The notes under the pieces: generated by a model
The model's input: the letters and a program-made list of their open reading frames with translations, nothing else
The model's database searches: none
What the model was told of the DNA's origin: nothing
Part shown: piece after piece, positions 34,822-42,202 of the stretch
How the letters are laid out: every line of letters starts with the position of its first letter
Position numbering within the stretch: the first letter of the stretch is position 1
NCBI GenBank assembly: GCA_030263715.1
Contig: SZPM01000002.1
Span: 124,001-188,000, forward strand
Length of the DNA stretch: 64,000 bases
Source: ATM1 sp003577165
GTDB taxonomy: Bacteria > Armatimonadota > Fimbriimonadia > Fimbriimonadales > ATM1
Reading direction: 5' to 3'
Position numbers and translations under genes: made by a program

Positions 34822-35088
34822 ATGGCTAAGATTTGTCAAGTATCGGGCAAGAAGGGCTTGAAGGCCCGGCACATCCGGCACCGTCACTCCGGGCAGTGGA
34901 AGTTCCGCGCGCCCCGGAAGAACCGCGTGCAGCAGCCGAATTTGCAGGTTGCGACGGTTCAGACACCGCACGGCAGGGTGCGGCTCGTCGTGAGCGCGAA
35001 GGTTTTGAAGAGCCCTGAGTTTGCGGCCGTGATGGCTGGGCTGAAGCCCGTGCCTGCGGCTTGGCTGAAGAAGCCTACGTATACGTAA
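34822..35088 (+). CDS. rpmB: Ribosomal protein bL28
   Basis: 88 residues from the ATG at 34822, preceded by AGGAG. MAKICQVSGKKGLKARHIRH is the L28 opening (the usual reading is CQ-x-tGKkp-x-xGn-x-xSHs-x-xktkR), followed by FRAPRKNRVQQPNLQVATVQ and VRLVVSAKVLKSPEF. Binds 23S rRNA in the large subunit. No rpmG neighbour is present. A much longer upstream open frame across mutL antisense is an artefact. The accessory patch begins right after the stop. Confidence 0.93.
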   Translation: MAKICQVSGKKGLKARHIRHRHSGQWKFRAPRKNRVQQPNLQVATVQTPHGRVRLVVSAKVLKSPEFAAVMAGLKPVPAAWLKKPTYT

Positions 35089-35245
35089 GCAGGAGAGCTC
35101 CGCTAGGCGGTCAGGAAATGCTCAGCCAGTTGCTCCTTACGGACTCACCCAGAGTCGGCACGGAGCGATTGACGATGCCACTACGCGATGACACTCCACA
35201 TCTAAGCAGCGGTCGAACCCAACTCGAATGGCGGAGGCGGTGACG

Positions 35246-35922
35246 TTGAACCAGCAATTGCGCGCTCTCCACGGGGGTGGCCTATAGACGAGTTCGCGAC
35301 TCCACGTCCTGATATCTGGCCCGCGATTGTTCAACAGCTAAAGGAAACTCAGCAAGTTGAATACAAAGCTGCCGGCGTTCTCGAGACATCTGAGCACAAG
35401 CTCTGCGTAGCCGCTTGCGCCATGTCAAATACGAGGGATGGTGGATATCTCGTTGTGGGTGTTGAGCAGACTGAAAGCGGAAGCTTTAAGTTAGAAGGAA
35501 TCTCGGATGAACTCTTAGGGAAGATCAGTCTTGATGATCTCAAGCGAAAAATAATCGACTCGGGGAGCCCGCGTCCGGACATAGACTTACATCAGATAGA
35601 ATTCGAGGGTCGGACATTTCTTCTCATGACCGTTCGGCCCAGTAGTCGCCGCCCTGTTATTTGCGTGGCAGCCAGAGGCGCCGAGAGCAACGGAGGTAGT
35701 CGAGCGGGCGTGATCTACTACCGGACAGGTGCCGCCGAGTCGGCGCCAGCAACCGCCACCGACTGGGAGGAGATTATCACGAGGTTCTACGCAGAAGAAA
35801 GGGTGCGCGCTCTATCTGAGGCAAAATCCGCGGGGCTGCTAGTAAGCACCGAAGACCGCGACGCAGTTCAACTTCGGGCGGATGCTGAAATGTTTGACGC
35901 CGAAATAGAGGAGTTCAGGTAG
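35246..35922 (+). CDS. AlbA_2/Schlafen-like ATP-binding domain protein, 5' frameshift
   Basis: The domain reads QQVEYKAAGVLETSEHKLCV, then CAMSNTRDGGYLVVGVEQTE, as in AlbA_2 (Schlafen AlbA-type) domains, whose members are regulators or nucleic-acid effectors often linked to defence. The domain begins upstream of the first in-frame ATG (35422): the frame is open back to 35209 but has no usual start. A TTG at 35246 with GGAGG eight bases upstream lies in another frame and reads LNQQLRALHGG before five G at 35273-35277; one more G would join it to GWPIDEFATPRPDIW. So the gene starts at 35246 with a one-base deletion or sequencing error, or is now read from 35422. The C-terminus is acidic. Confidence 0.6.
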
Positions 35923-36749
35923 TGGACAGCGAAGGGTTCGAGAGTCTCGAGGCCGCGATCAGTGAGATCTCCAGGAGCTGCCATTGGAACGTTCGCATAC
36001 GGCCCCTCAGTTACAGCCAAGAACGGATACTTGGCGCCGCAAACCTCAGGCGAACAGTAGAACGGACCAAGGTGTATCTGCGGGGGTGGGACTTCCCACA
36101 CCTGGCAGAAGAGGGCAGGAACTCGAATGTCCGCGAGAATTGTCTCTGGTCAATGACACGGTTTGATGAAATCGCGGAAGCATGGAAACTCTGCACTTCG
36201 TGTCAATTCGTCGGAAAGTTCAGAATTCGGGAACTGGCACAACGGTGGCAGTCAAAGTTGCGGTTCTCGACGTTTCACGCTGCAGAACCGTTCTCCCTGA
36301 ACCAAGATCTGCCGCTAGTCCTCGATTTGGAGAACCAGATATGGCACATTGCAGAGTACTTCGAGTTTGCAGCAAGACTCGCAAAGGAAGCTGACCTCAA
36401 GGAAGGAATGAAGGTTGCTGTATCTCTTGTCAATGCGGGCAACTGTGCCATAGGCTCGGACAGCATTCTTCGCTACATCGGGCCTCATCGCGTGAACAGG
36501 GACGACGTAGTCAGGATTGTCAAAGACCTGAGATTCGATGAGATTTCATCCAGACCGTATGAATCGGCTCTCTCGGCCGCGAAACACTTCCTTGCTCACT
36601 TCCAATCAGACGACATCAGGGATGACGTCATCCGCCAGATAATTAGCGACTTGTACCAGCTCCGGATCGGAGAAGATGCGAGCAAGCACGGTGACGTTCC
36701 GTGGAGGGCAATCCACGATGTCGATTCCGGCTCCCCTCCGTCAGGGTAG
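35922..36749 (+). CDS. Hypothetical protein paired with the AlbA_2 gene
   Basis: 275 residues, GTG start overlapping the stop of the AlbA_2 gene by one base (TAGTG) with GAGGAG upstream, so the two are translated together. No family recognised. The N-terminal half is Arg/Trp-rich (CHWNVRIRPLSYSQERILGA); a middle segment ENCLWSMTRFDEIAEAWKLC and CTSCQFVGKFRIRELAQRW holds three Cys in a loose cluster. The C-terminal half is helical. Codon use is less GC-biased than the flanking rpmB and sigma genes. It is likely the partner or target-recognition unit of the AlbA_2 protein. Confidence 0.65.
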   Translation: MDSEGFESLEAAISEISRSCHWNVRIRPLSYSQERILGAANLRRTVERTKVYLRGWDFPHLAEEGRNSNVRENCLWSMTRFDEIAEAWKLCTSCQFVGKFRIRELAQRWQSKLRFSTFHAAEPFSLNQDLPLVLDLENQIWHIAEYFEFAARLAKEADLKEGMKVAVSLVNAGNCAIGSDSILRYIGPHRVNRDDVVRIVKDLRFDEISSRPYESALSAAKHFLAHFQSDDIRDDVIRQIISDLYQLRIGEDASKHGDVPWRAIHDVDSGSPPSG

Positions 36750-36798
36750 ACCACTGCATCGCAGCCGATCTGGCGTGGATGCAGAAGGAGGTTCGACC

Positions 36799-36960
36799 AT
36801 GCACGGGAACCGATCATTCTCTCCGGTGGCGCGACTGCACTTGCTTCGCAGGGAGGTGGGAAAGTCAGTGACAGTAATCGCTCGTCCCAACGGGCATGTA
36901 AACTTCGACCTGTACGTCTATGGCGACGAGTGCCCTCTGTGCAACCCATGCCGAGGGTAG
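36799..36960 (+). CDS. 53-residue protein with CxxCxxC
   Basis: Starts at an ATG nine bases after a perfect AAGGAGG. It reads MHGNRSFSPVARLHLLRREV, then VTVIARPNGHVNFDLYVYGD and ends ECPLCNPCRG. The terminal Cys-x2-Cys-x2-Cys could bind zinc or form a redox site. Too short for a family match by eye, but the strong SD and clean reading frame argue for a real gene. Fifty bases after the previous gene and likely co-transcribed. Confidence 0.55.
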   Translation: MHGNRSFSPVARLHLLRREVGKSVTVIARPNGHVNFDLYVYGDECPLCNPCRG

Positions 36961-36974
36961 TCCGTTTTTCCAGT

Positions 36975-37250
36975 ATGCCGACGGATTTGCCGGAACTGAT
37001 CGCCGCGATGACGTTCTTCGGGGTGTTCGCGTTGGCGCCTATCCTCTATCTGCTGCTTCGGCACCAAAGGGTGATGGCCGAGTTGATTCACAAGAACGCG
37101 ACTGGGGCGACGGCAGAGAAGGTCGAGGCTCTTGAGAGGGAGGTTCGTTCTCTTCGCGCAGCGCTGCAGGCTCGTGGCATCGAGAGCGAGAGCAGCCTGG
37201 CAAGCGAGAGCGTGATCGAAGAAAGAACGCAGGACGTTTCTGCCCAATAG
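36975..37250 (+). CDS. Small single-pass membrane coiled-coil protein
   Basis: 91 residues from the ATG at 36975 (MPTDLPELIAAMTFFGVFAL). One membrane helix at about 8-28 (AMTFFGVFALAPILYLLLRH) is followed by a cytosolic coiled coil (AEKVEALEREVRSLRAALQA) and a Ser/Glu-rich tail. This resembles phage-shock PspB/PspC-like or envelope-stress helper proteins in outline only. It converges on the anti-sigma gene. No specific role can be assigned. Confidence 0.65.
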   Translation: MPTDLPELIAAMTFFGVFALAPILYLLLRHQRVMAELIHKNATGATAEKVEALEREVRSLRAALQARGIESESSLASESVIEERTQDVSAQ

Positions 37251-37312
37251 GGGGCGCGTGGCGAGCGGGCGATCACGCAGCAACCGACGACGCCGGAGTC
37301 GGGATCAGCAGT

Positions 37313-37765
37313 CTATTCCGCTTGCTTCGTCGTGCAGGTGCCGGCAGGGGGAGTGTTCGACGCAAGTTTGTCGGCTTTGTCGGTCGAGTCTCCCGGAGCG
37401 CCGCCCGGCGTGACCGGCGGCATGTCGGTAGAGGGCGCGATGAAGGTCTTCCAACTCCAGGCCATGAGGGCCATTGCGAGAGTGAGAAGCGCGAAGGCGA
37501 GAACGAGGCGGACGCCAGCCGTTTTCGATCTTCGCGGGAGGCTTCTGCGAACGTTTGGATAGAGTTCGGAGGGGGCGGTGATGAGGAAATCGTCGAGCGA
37601 GAGGGAGATCTGCCTCATGTCGAGCCAGAAGCGCGAGCAGGATTCGCATGCTTCCAAGTGCGCTCGCAGGACTTCGGGGGGGGTGACCAGCGAGTCGCCG
37701 CGAGACAGTTCTGCGACCGCTTCGCGGATCCGAATGCACGCTTGAGGCAGCGAAGTCTCAGGCAT
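37313..37765 (-). CDS. Anti-sigma factor with ZAS (zf-HC2) domain
   Basis: 150 residues. Zinc-binding anti-sigma motif HxxxCxxC in LRAHLEACESCSRFWLDMRQ, one transmembrane helix (LVLAFALLTLAMALMAWSWK) and an extracytoplasmic tail of about 45 residues rich in Pro/Thr/Ala. This is the standard RsiW/RseA-like layout: the N-terminal domain holds the sigma factor at the membrane and the tail senses envelope stress. Its start overlaps the sigma gene by eight bases. The Pro-Pro of LVTPPEVL lies in an eight-base G/C tract (37676-37683). Confidence 0.88.
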   Translation of the reverse strand: MPETSLPQACIRIREAVAELSRGDSLVTPPEVLRAHLEACESCSRFWLDMRQISLSLDDFLITAPSELYPNVRRSLPRRSKTAGVRLVLAFALLTLAMALMAWSWKTFIAPSTDMPPVTPGGAPGDSTDKADKLASNTPPAGTCTTKQAE

Positions 37766-38354
37766 CTTCTTTATCTCCGAACATCGGCAGTTTTCGCCTG
37801 AGGGCTTCGCGACCCCGGCCGAGTCTGCTTTTTACCGTACCGACGGGCAGGCGCAATTCCGCGGCGATTTCGTCCACCGGAAGGCCTGCTATGTGGTGCA
37901 TGACGACGACGATGCGGTGCTCCTCGGAGAGGCTCGCGAGGGCGGTTTCGAGCGCCCTCCTCATGGCGAGTTGGTCTCCGGCTTGATCGGGTCTTTGGCC
38001 CGGCCAGGCTGCGAGGAGGCTCTCGTCGAAGTCGTCTATGGAAACGCTTCTCGCTCCCTTGCGCTTGCGGAGCAGGTCTATGGAGGCGTTGCTCGCCGTC
38101 TTGCAAAGGTATGCGAGGACTCCCTGTTCGCCGTTGAGGGACGCCAGGCGCCGGTAGGCCCTCAGGAAGGTCTCTTGGACCACATCCTTGGAGTCCTCCG
38201 GGTTGCCAAGCATTCCTAAGGCAATGGTGTACACGCGATCCTGGTGGCGATGAAAGAGGCTCTCGAAGGCGGCCTGTTCGCCCTGCCGAGCACGATCTAC
38301 GAGCTCCGCATCGGTCAATGCGGCCAGCGAGTCGAGCCTCCTATGTCCACTCAT
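37758..38354 (-). CDS. ECF sigma factor
   Basis: 198 residues. Region 2 (LFHRHQDRVYTIALGMLGNP, EDSKDVVQETFLRAYRRLAS) and region 4 (LSEEHRIVVVMHHIAGLPVD, EIAAELRLPVGTVKSRLGRG) are complete, and region 3 is absent as in ECF sigma factors. It directs transcription of an envelope or stress regulon under control of the adjacent ZAS anti-sigma factor. Its own promoter matches ECF specificity (see 38360-38386) and leaves no room for a leader, so autoregulation with a leaderless mRNA is likely. Confidence 0.92.
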   Translation of the reverse strand: MSGHRRLDSLAALTDAELVDRARQGEQAAFESLFHRHQDRVYTIALGMLGNPEDSKDVVQETFLRAYRRLASLNGEQGVLAYLCKTASNASIDLLRKRKGARSVSIDDFDESLLAAWPGQRPDQAGDQLAMRRALETALASLSEEHRIVVVMHHIAGLPVDEIAAELRLPVGTVKSRLGRGREALRRKLPMFGDKEDA

Positions 38355-38359
38355 AGGCA

Positions 38360-38386
38360 GTTACGGAACGGATGTGCCCAGGTTCC
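38360..38386 (-). promoter_or_regulatory. Autoregulatory ECF promoter of the sigma operon, leaderless
   Basis: On the minus strand GGAACC (38386-38381), spacer 15, CGTAAC (38365-38360), matching the GGAAC / CGT consensus of many ECF sigma factors. The -10 ends five bases before the ATG at 38354 and no SD is present, so the transcript should begin at the start codon. Confidence 0.65.
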
Positions 38387-38497
38387 TTCAGATTACAAGG
38401 CCGAGGCAAAGAAAGTGCCGAACCTCCTAAAATTTTAGATGCCGAAGGAATTGGAAAGGTTTGCGGCATTCGGGGCCGTCCAGCCGTAGGGAGATTC

Positions 38498-39256
38498 GTG
38501 GGTTCCTTCTCGCAGGCGTTTCGTCGGACGCCCGTCTCGATCGCCCTGATGATGGTGGCCGGGGCCTCGTTCCTGGGGCTGTTTCTGCTGTCTGGGAGTC
38601 GGGGCGGCGGGGGCGACGTGGTGTCGGGCCTGTGGTTCGACTCGGGGGACTGGGCTGCTCGGCCGTGGACCCTGCTGACCTACGCGCTCGTGAACCCCGG
38701 GCCGCTTGCGCTCCTATGCAACCTGATCGGTCTGTACTTCTTCGCGATGGCTTTGGAGTCGAGGTGGGGGAGTCGTCGGTTTGGGTGGGCGTTTGCCGCG
38801 GTGGTCGCTTCGTTCTCGTTCGCGGCTTGGATCGGGGCGATGATCCTGGGGAAGCCGTACGTTTTGAACTCGATGGGACCGGCTGTGGCGGCTGTGGTGG
38901 TCGCCTGGGGCGCGGTGTATCCGCGGACGCCGGTGATGCTGTATGCGGTGCTGCCGATCGAGGGCCGGTGGATCGCGTGGGGGACGGGTGTGCTGGCGAC
39001 CGTGGCTCTGTCGTACGGAAACCCGCCGATGGCTCTGTTCCTGGCCCTGCCGTTCGTCCTGTCGGCTCTGTACGGGGCCGGGCGGCTCCGGCTGCCGGAG
39101 GTGGGTCGTCGGGGCAAGGGAAAGCGATATCACGACTATGAGGGGCTGGACTGGGATCGGCGGCGGGAGGCCGAGGCCGAACGGCGGCGGCTGAAGGAAC
39201 TCTTCGAGCGATCCTGGCGGGAATCGGACGACGAGCCGGGCGCGAAGTCCTCGTAA
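38498..39256 (+). CDS. Rhomboid-like membrane protein, probably catalytically inactive
   Basis: 252 residues from a GTG with AGGGAGA upstream (an open frame further upstream lacks signal). About six membrane helices. LLCNLIGLYFFAMALESRWG is the rhomboid loop-1/TM2-type block and SMGPAVAAVVVAWGAVYPRT sits where GxSG begins TM4. The catalytic Ser context GASG is replaced by NSMG and no TM6 His is found (VALSYGNPPMALFLALPFVL), so the protease dyad is missing. The C-terminal tail is highly charged (DWDRRREAEAERRRLKELFE). It may be an iRhom-like pseudo-protease that binds membrane clients. Divergent from the sigma operon. Confidence 0.65.
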   Translation: MGSFSQAFRRTPVSIALMMVAGASFLGLFLLSGSRGGGGDVVSGLWFDSGDWAARPWTLLTYALVNPGPLALLCNLIGLYFFAMALESRWGSRRFGWAFAAVVASFSFAAWIGAMILGKPYVLNSMGPAVAAVVVAWGAVYPRTPVMLYAVLPIEGRWIAWGTGVLATVALSYGNPPMALFLALPFVLSALYGAGRLRLPEVGRRGKGKRYHDYEGLDWDRRREAEAERRRLKELFERSWRESDDEPGAKSS

Positions 39257-39304
39257 ACCCTGGCGATTGTTCGCGAATTGGAATCGGGTGAAACAATCCG
39301 GGCC

Positions 39305-39344
39305 CGCCGACGGTATTATAAGAGTGCCGGCGGAAACGTCGGCG
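39305..39344 (+). repeat. Inverted repeat around a -10-like element before the riboswitch
   Basis: CGCCGACG (39305-39312) and CGTCGGCG (39337-39344) form a perfect 8-bp stem whose loop contains TATTATAAG (39314-39322), the best -10 candidate for the riboswitch transcript. Either an operator overlapping the promoter or a stem at the 5' end of the leader. Confidence 0.4.
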
Positions 39345-39345
39345 A

Positions 39346-39455
39346 CGTCTAATTTCCCTTGACCGGGAAAGCGGGGGACCCAAGACCCGGGGCGAATGTC
39401 GTGAGAGCGACAAGGGTAACTCTTGGCCCGAGCCCGTCAGCTAACCCCGTAGACG
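39346..39455 (+). ncRNA. Cyclic di-AMP riboswitch (ydaO-yuaA leader)
   Basis: The core blocks of the ydaO-yuaA element are present in order. P1 is closed by CGTCTA (39346-39351) and TAGACG (39450-39455). GCGGGGGACCCAAGACCC is followed by GGGGCGAATG, a variable hairpin (GTCGTGAGAGCGAC), AAGGGTAACTCTTGG, and then CCCGAGCCCGTCAGCTAACC. The last block is nearly identical to the family consensus (CCGAACCCGTCAGCTAACC). These RNAs bind two c-di-AMP molecules and usually switch off downstream genes for wall turnover, lytic enzymes, osmolyte or potassium transport. Here it precedes two terminators and then the SurA-like foldase gene at 39801. Confidence 0.92.
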
Positions 39456-39504
39456 AAGCAAGAGCCGGAAGACCCGGGCAGCGACGCCCAAATCAGGTTG
39501 ACAG

Positions 39505-39534
39505 GCTGTGCTTCGAAAGACGCACGGCTTTTTT
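39505..39534 (+). terminator. Riboswitch terminator (expression platform)
   Basis: GCTGTGC / GCACGGC (seven pairs, one G-U) with a ten-base loop, followed by six T at 39529-39534. Fifty bases after the aptamer, the expected position of the regulatory terminator. An anti-terminator partner was not resolved by eye. Confidence 0.75.
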
Positions 39535-39647
39535 GTTAGCCACTGTTGGAAGGCTTATTGCGAGTCAGGCACGGTCAGAGAAAGAACCGTCGCGATCGGC
39601 ACTTTCGCCGACCGGCTCGGCCATTGGCCGGCTAGACACCTCCTGAC

Positions 39648-39690
39648 AGAGGGGCGTGCCTTCGAAGCGGAAGGCACGCCCTCTATCTTT
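39648..39690 (+). terminator. Second terminator-like hairpin before the foldase gene
   Basis: AGAGGGGCGTGCCTTC pairs with GAAGGCACGCCCTCT (39670-39684) with one bulged G, a six-base loop and a weak T-rich tail (ATCTTTG). About 115 bases downstream of the first terminator and 117 before the foldase ATG, so read-through must pass two barriers. Confidence 0.55.
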
Positions 39691-39800
39691 GTGGGGGCAT
39701 GGATTGCCTGCCGAGGCTCCGGGGGGTGGCTTGCTGGGGCGGCGGCGACACTCGTGCCTCGATCGCGAGTCGAAGCGTCTATACTCACGAGGGCCTCACG

Positions 39801-40796
39801 ATGCTTGTTTTTCTTTTCGAGTTACTCTTTTCGTTCGCGATTGCGGCTGGGCCGGGAGTCGGCAATTCGGCGGTTCCGGCGGCAGCGGCGGCAGTTCCTT
39901 CCGTGGCGCAAGACGCGGTCGGCACGGTGAACGGCGAGCCGATTCTGCGAAGCGATTACTTCAACCGAATGGAGTTCATGAGCGGAGTCGGGACGGTTCT
40001 CAACGGGCGGTTCGTGCAGTCTCCGCCTGCGTTCTTGGCGATCGAGCGACTGATTAACGACCGCCTGGTTCTGCAGTTGGCGAAGTCGAAGGGAGTTTCG
40101 CCGACCGCGGGCGAGATCGAGAACTCGTTGAAGGAGCACTTGTCACGGGAAGGAGATAGGATCAAGATCCTCTCCGATTTCGGAGTGCCGCAGTCCGAAC
40201 TGAAGGCGCTCGTCGCAGTCGAACTCGCGCAATTCAAATTGGCGACGATGGGCGTGACGGTGACCGATCAACAGGTGACCGAGTATTACAACACGAACAA
40301 AGCGTACTTCACGACGCCGGCGAAGGTGAAGTTGAAAGTCATCGTCGTAAAGTCGGTCACGGACCGGGACAAGGTGGACATCGCTTTGAAGACGCGGCCG
40401 TTCTCCGACGTCGCTCGCGAGATGTCGACGGATTTGACGAAATTCGACGGCGGCGATCTGCCTGAAGTGGATGTGGGCCGCCTTCCGCAGAACACGCTGA
40501 ACGAAGTGAGCCGGACGGCGGAAGGCCAGATGACCGCTTGGATCGAATCCGAAGGCGCGTTCCTCAAGTATCTCGTCGAGAAGAAGGAGGAGGCGAAGCA
40601 GTTGCCGCTCGATCCTCAACTGCGCGAGTCCATTCGCAAGCAGTTGATGGTGTCCATCGGACAGACGAAGAACGACCTCAAGAAGATGATGGACGAACTG
40701 AGGAAGAGCGCTAAGGTGCAACTGTCGTCGCCCGGCCTGCAGAAGTTGTGGGACGCGTACATCAAGGATTACCTTCTGCAATCCGGCGGGGGGTAA
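39801..40796 (+). CDS. SurA/PrsA-type foldase with parvulin-like domain
   Basis: 331 residues from the ATG at 39801 (frame open further upstream, without signal). Signal peptide MLVFLFELLFSFAIAAGPGV; Ala-rich linker; SurA-N-like helical domain from VGTVNGEPILRSDYFNRMEF to VTVTDQQVTEYYNTNKAYFT. Then comes a rotamase-like region VKLKVIVVKSVTDRDKVDIA, FSDVAREMSTDLTKFDGGDL and LPQNTLNEVSRTAEGQMTAW. Parvulin signature residues are only partly conserved, so chaperone activity is safer than isomerase activity. It is expressed behind a c-di-AMP riboswitch, linking secretory folding with wall/osmotic signalling. Its stop overlaps the mazG start (TAATG). Confidence 0.8.
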   Translation: MLVFLFELLFSFAIAAGPGVGNSAVPAAAAAVPSVAQDAVGTVNGEPILRSDYFNRMEFMSGVGTVLNGRFVQSPPAFLAIERLINDRLVLQLAKSKGVSPTAGEIENSLKEHLSREGDRIKILSDFGVPQSELKALVAVELAQFKLATMGVTVTDQQVTEYYNTNKAYFTTPAKVKLKVIVVKSVTDRDKVDIALKTRPFSDVAREMSTDLTKFDGGDLPEVDVGRLPQNTLNEVSRTAEGQMTAWIESEGAFLKYLVEKKEEAKQLPLDPQLRESIRKQLMVSIGQTKNDLKKMMDELRKSAKVQLSSPGLQKLWDAYIKDYLLQSGGG

Positions 40797-42202
40797 TGCT
40801 GAAGATCGTCGGGCTCGGCCCCGGCTCGAAAGACGGGATTCCGTCGGCGAACCTCGAAGCCTTGCGAAACGCGAGGCGCGTGATCCTTCGAACCGCACGC
40901 CATCCATCGGCTGAGGTCTTGCGCGGTGAGGGGATCGATTTCGGAACCTGCGACGATCTCTATGAATCGAGCCAGGCGTTCGATGAACTGTACGCGGCGA
41001 TTGCGGAGCGAGTGATTTCCGTTGGGGAGGGGGCCGTTTACGGCGTGCCGGGTCATCCTCTTTGCGGCGAGGAGAGCGTTCGCATCCTGCTCGCGCGATG
41101 CGGGGCCGAGGTGTTGCCTGCGCCGAGTTTCATCGAAGTGACGCTCGCCGCGCTGCGAAAGCCTTTCAGCGGCGCGCTTCAGGTTTGGAACGCGCATGAG
41201 CCGATGGCGCATTGGCCGGACGCGAGGGCGAATCAGATGGTGTACCAAGTGGACTCGCGCCAGGCGGCGAACGACGCGAAACTGCGGCTGCTGCAGTATT
41301 TCGATGCGGAGTCGCGTGCTTACCTTGTTTCGGACGCGGGCCTCGACACTGAGAAGGTGCTCGAAATCGAATTGAGTGAAGTGGACAAGCACGAAGTCGG
41401 GCCGATGACGACTTTGTACGTCGAAGGACTTTCGCTGGAGCGCCCCAAAGGTTTTTACGGACTCGTGGACATCGTTGATCGGCTGCTCGGGCCGGGGGGG
41501 TGTCCGTGGGACCGCGAGCAGACGCATGAGACCCTAAAGCGGCACGCGGTGGAAGAGACTTACGAGGTGCTTGCCGCGATCGATTCCGGAGATCCGGACC
41601 GGCTTTGCGAAGAGTTGGGCGATCTGCTTTTGCAGAGCGTGATGCATGCGCAGATGGACGCGATCGAGGGTTTATACGACGTGGACGACGTGATCGCGCG
41701 GGTGAGCGAGAAACTCGTGACGCGGCATCCGCACGTGTTTGGGGAGGGGGATGCGAGGACCGCCGACGAGGTGCTGCAGAATTGGGACGCGATTAAGCAG
41801 AGGGAGAAGGGGGAGCCGGCTTCGATTCTCGACGGAGTCCCCGCAGCGTTGCCGTCGCTGCTGCGGGCGTTCGAGGTGAGCAAGCGCGCGGCGCGCGTGG
41901 GCTTCGAATGGCCGTCGGTCGAAGAGGTTTGGCGGAAGGTCGAAGAGGAGCGGGCCGAGTTGAAGGAGGCGATATCGGGGGGGGATGCGTCGCGGATCGA
42001 AGAGGAGTTCGGCGATCTTCTGTTCGCGCTGGTCAACGTGGCTCGCTGGCTCGCCGTCGAGCCGGAAGACGCGCTGAGGCGAATGGTGGACCGATTCGTG
42101 GATCGTTTCCAGGCGATGGAGAGAGTGGCGCAGAAGCCGCTGCGCGAGTTGAGCGCCGAGGAGTGGGACGCGCTCTGGGAGAGCGCGAAGTCGGAACGTT
42201 AG
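40796..42202 (+). CDS. mazG: Tetrapyrrole-methylase-like / MazG pyrophosphohydrolase fusion (YabN type)
   Basis: 468 residues. Residues 1-215 form a SAM-methylase (tetrapyrrole methylase) fold: KIVGLGPGSKDGIPSANLEA, AVYGVPGHPLCGEESVRILL, LPAPSFIEVTLAAL. From about 220, two MazG repeats follow: GPGGCPWDREQTHETLKRHA with EETYEVLAAIDSGDPDRLCE and EELGDLLLQSVMHAQ, then RVGFEWPSVEEVWRKVEEER and EEEFGDLLFALVNVARWL. The EExxE-x12-ExxD metal motif is present in both. This is the Bacillus YabN architecture. MazG hydrolyses non-canonical NTPs; the role of the methylase part is unknown. Two G tracts (41494-41500, 41977-41984). Confidence 0.93.
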   Translation: MLKIVGLGPGSKDGIPSANLEALRNARRVILRTARHPSAEVLRGEGIDFGTCDDLYESSQAFDELYAAIAERVISVGEGAVYGVPGHPLCGEESVRILLARCGAEVLPAPSFIEVTLAALRKPFSGALQVWNAHEPMAHWPDARANQMVYQVDSRQAANDAKLRLLQYFDAESRAYLVSDAGLDTEKVLEIELSEVDKHEVGPMTTLYVEGLSLERPKGFYGLVDIVDRLLGPGGCPWDREQTHETLKRHAVEETYEVLAAIDSGDPDRLCEELGDLLLQSVMHAQMDAIEGLYDVDDVIARVSEKLVTRHPHVFGEGDARTADEVLQNWDAIKQREKGEPASILDGVPAALPSLLRAFEVSKRAARVGFEWPSVEEVWRKVEEERAELKEAISGGDASRIEEEFGDLLFALVNVARWLAVEPEDALRRMVDRFVDRFQAMERVAQKPLRELSAEEWDALWESAKSER

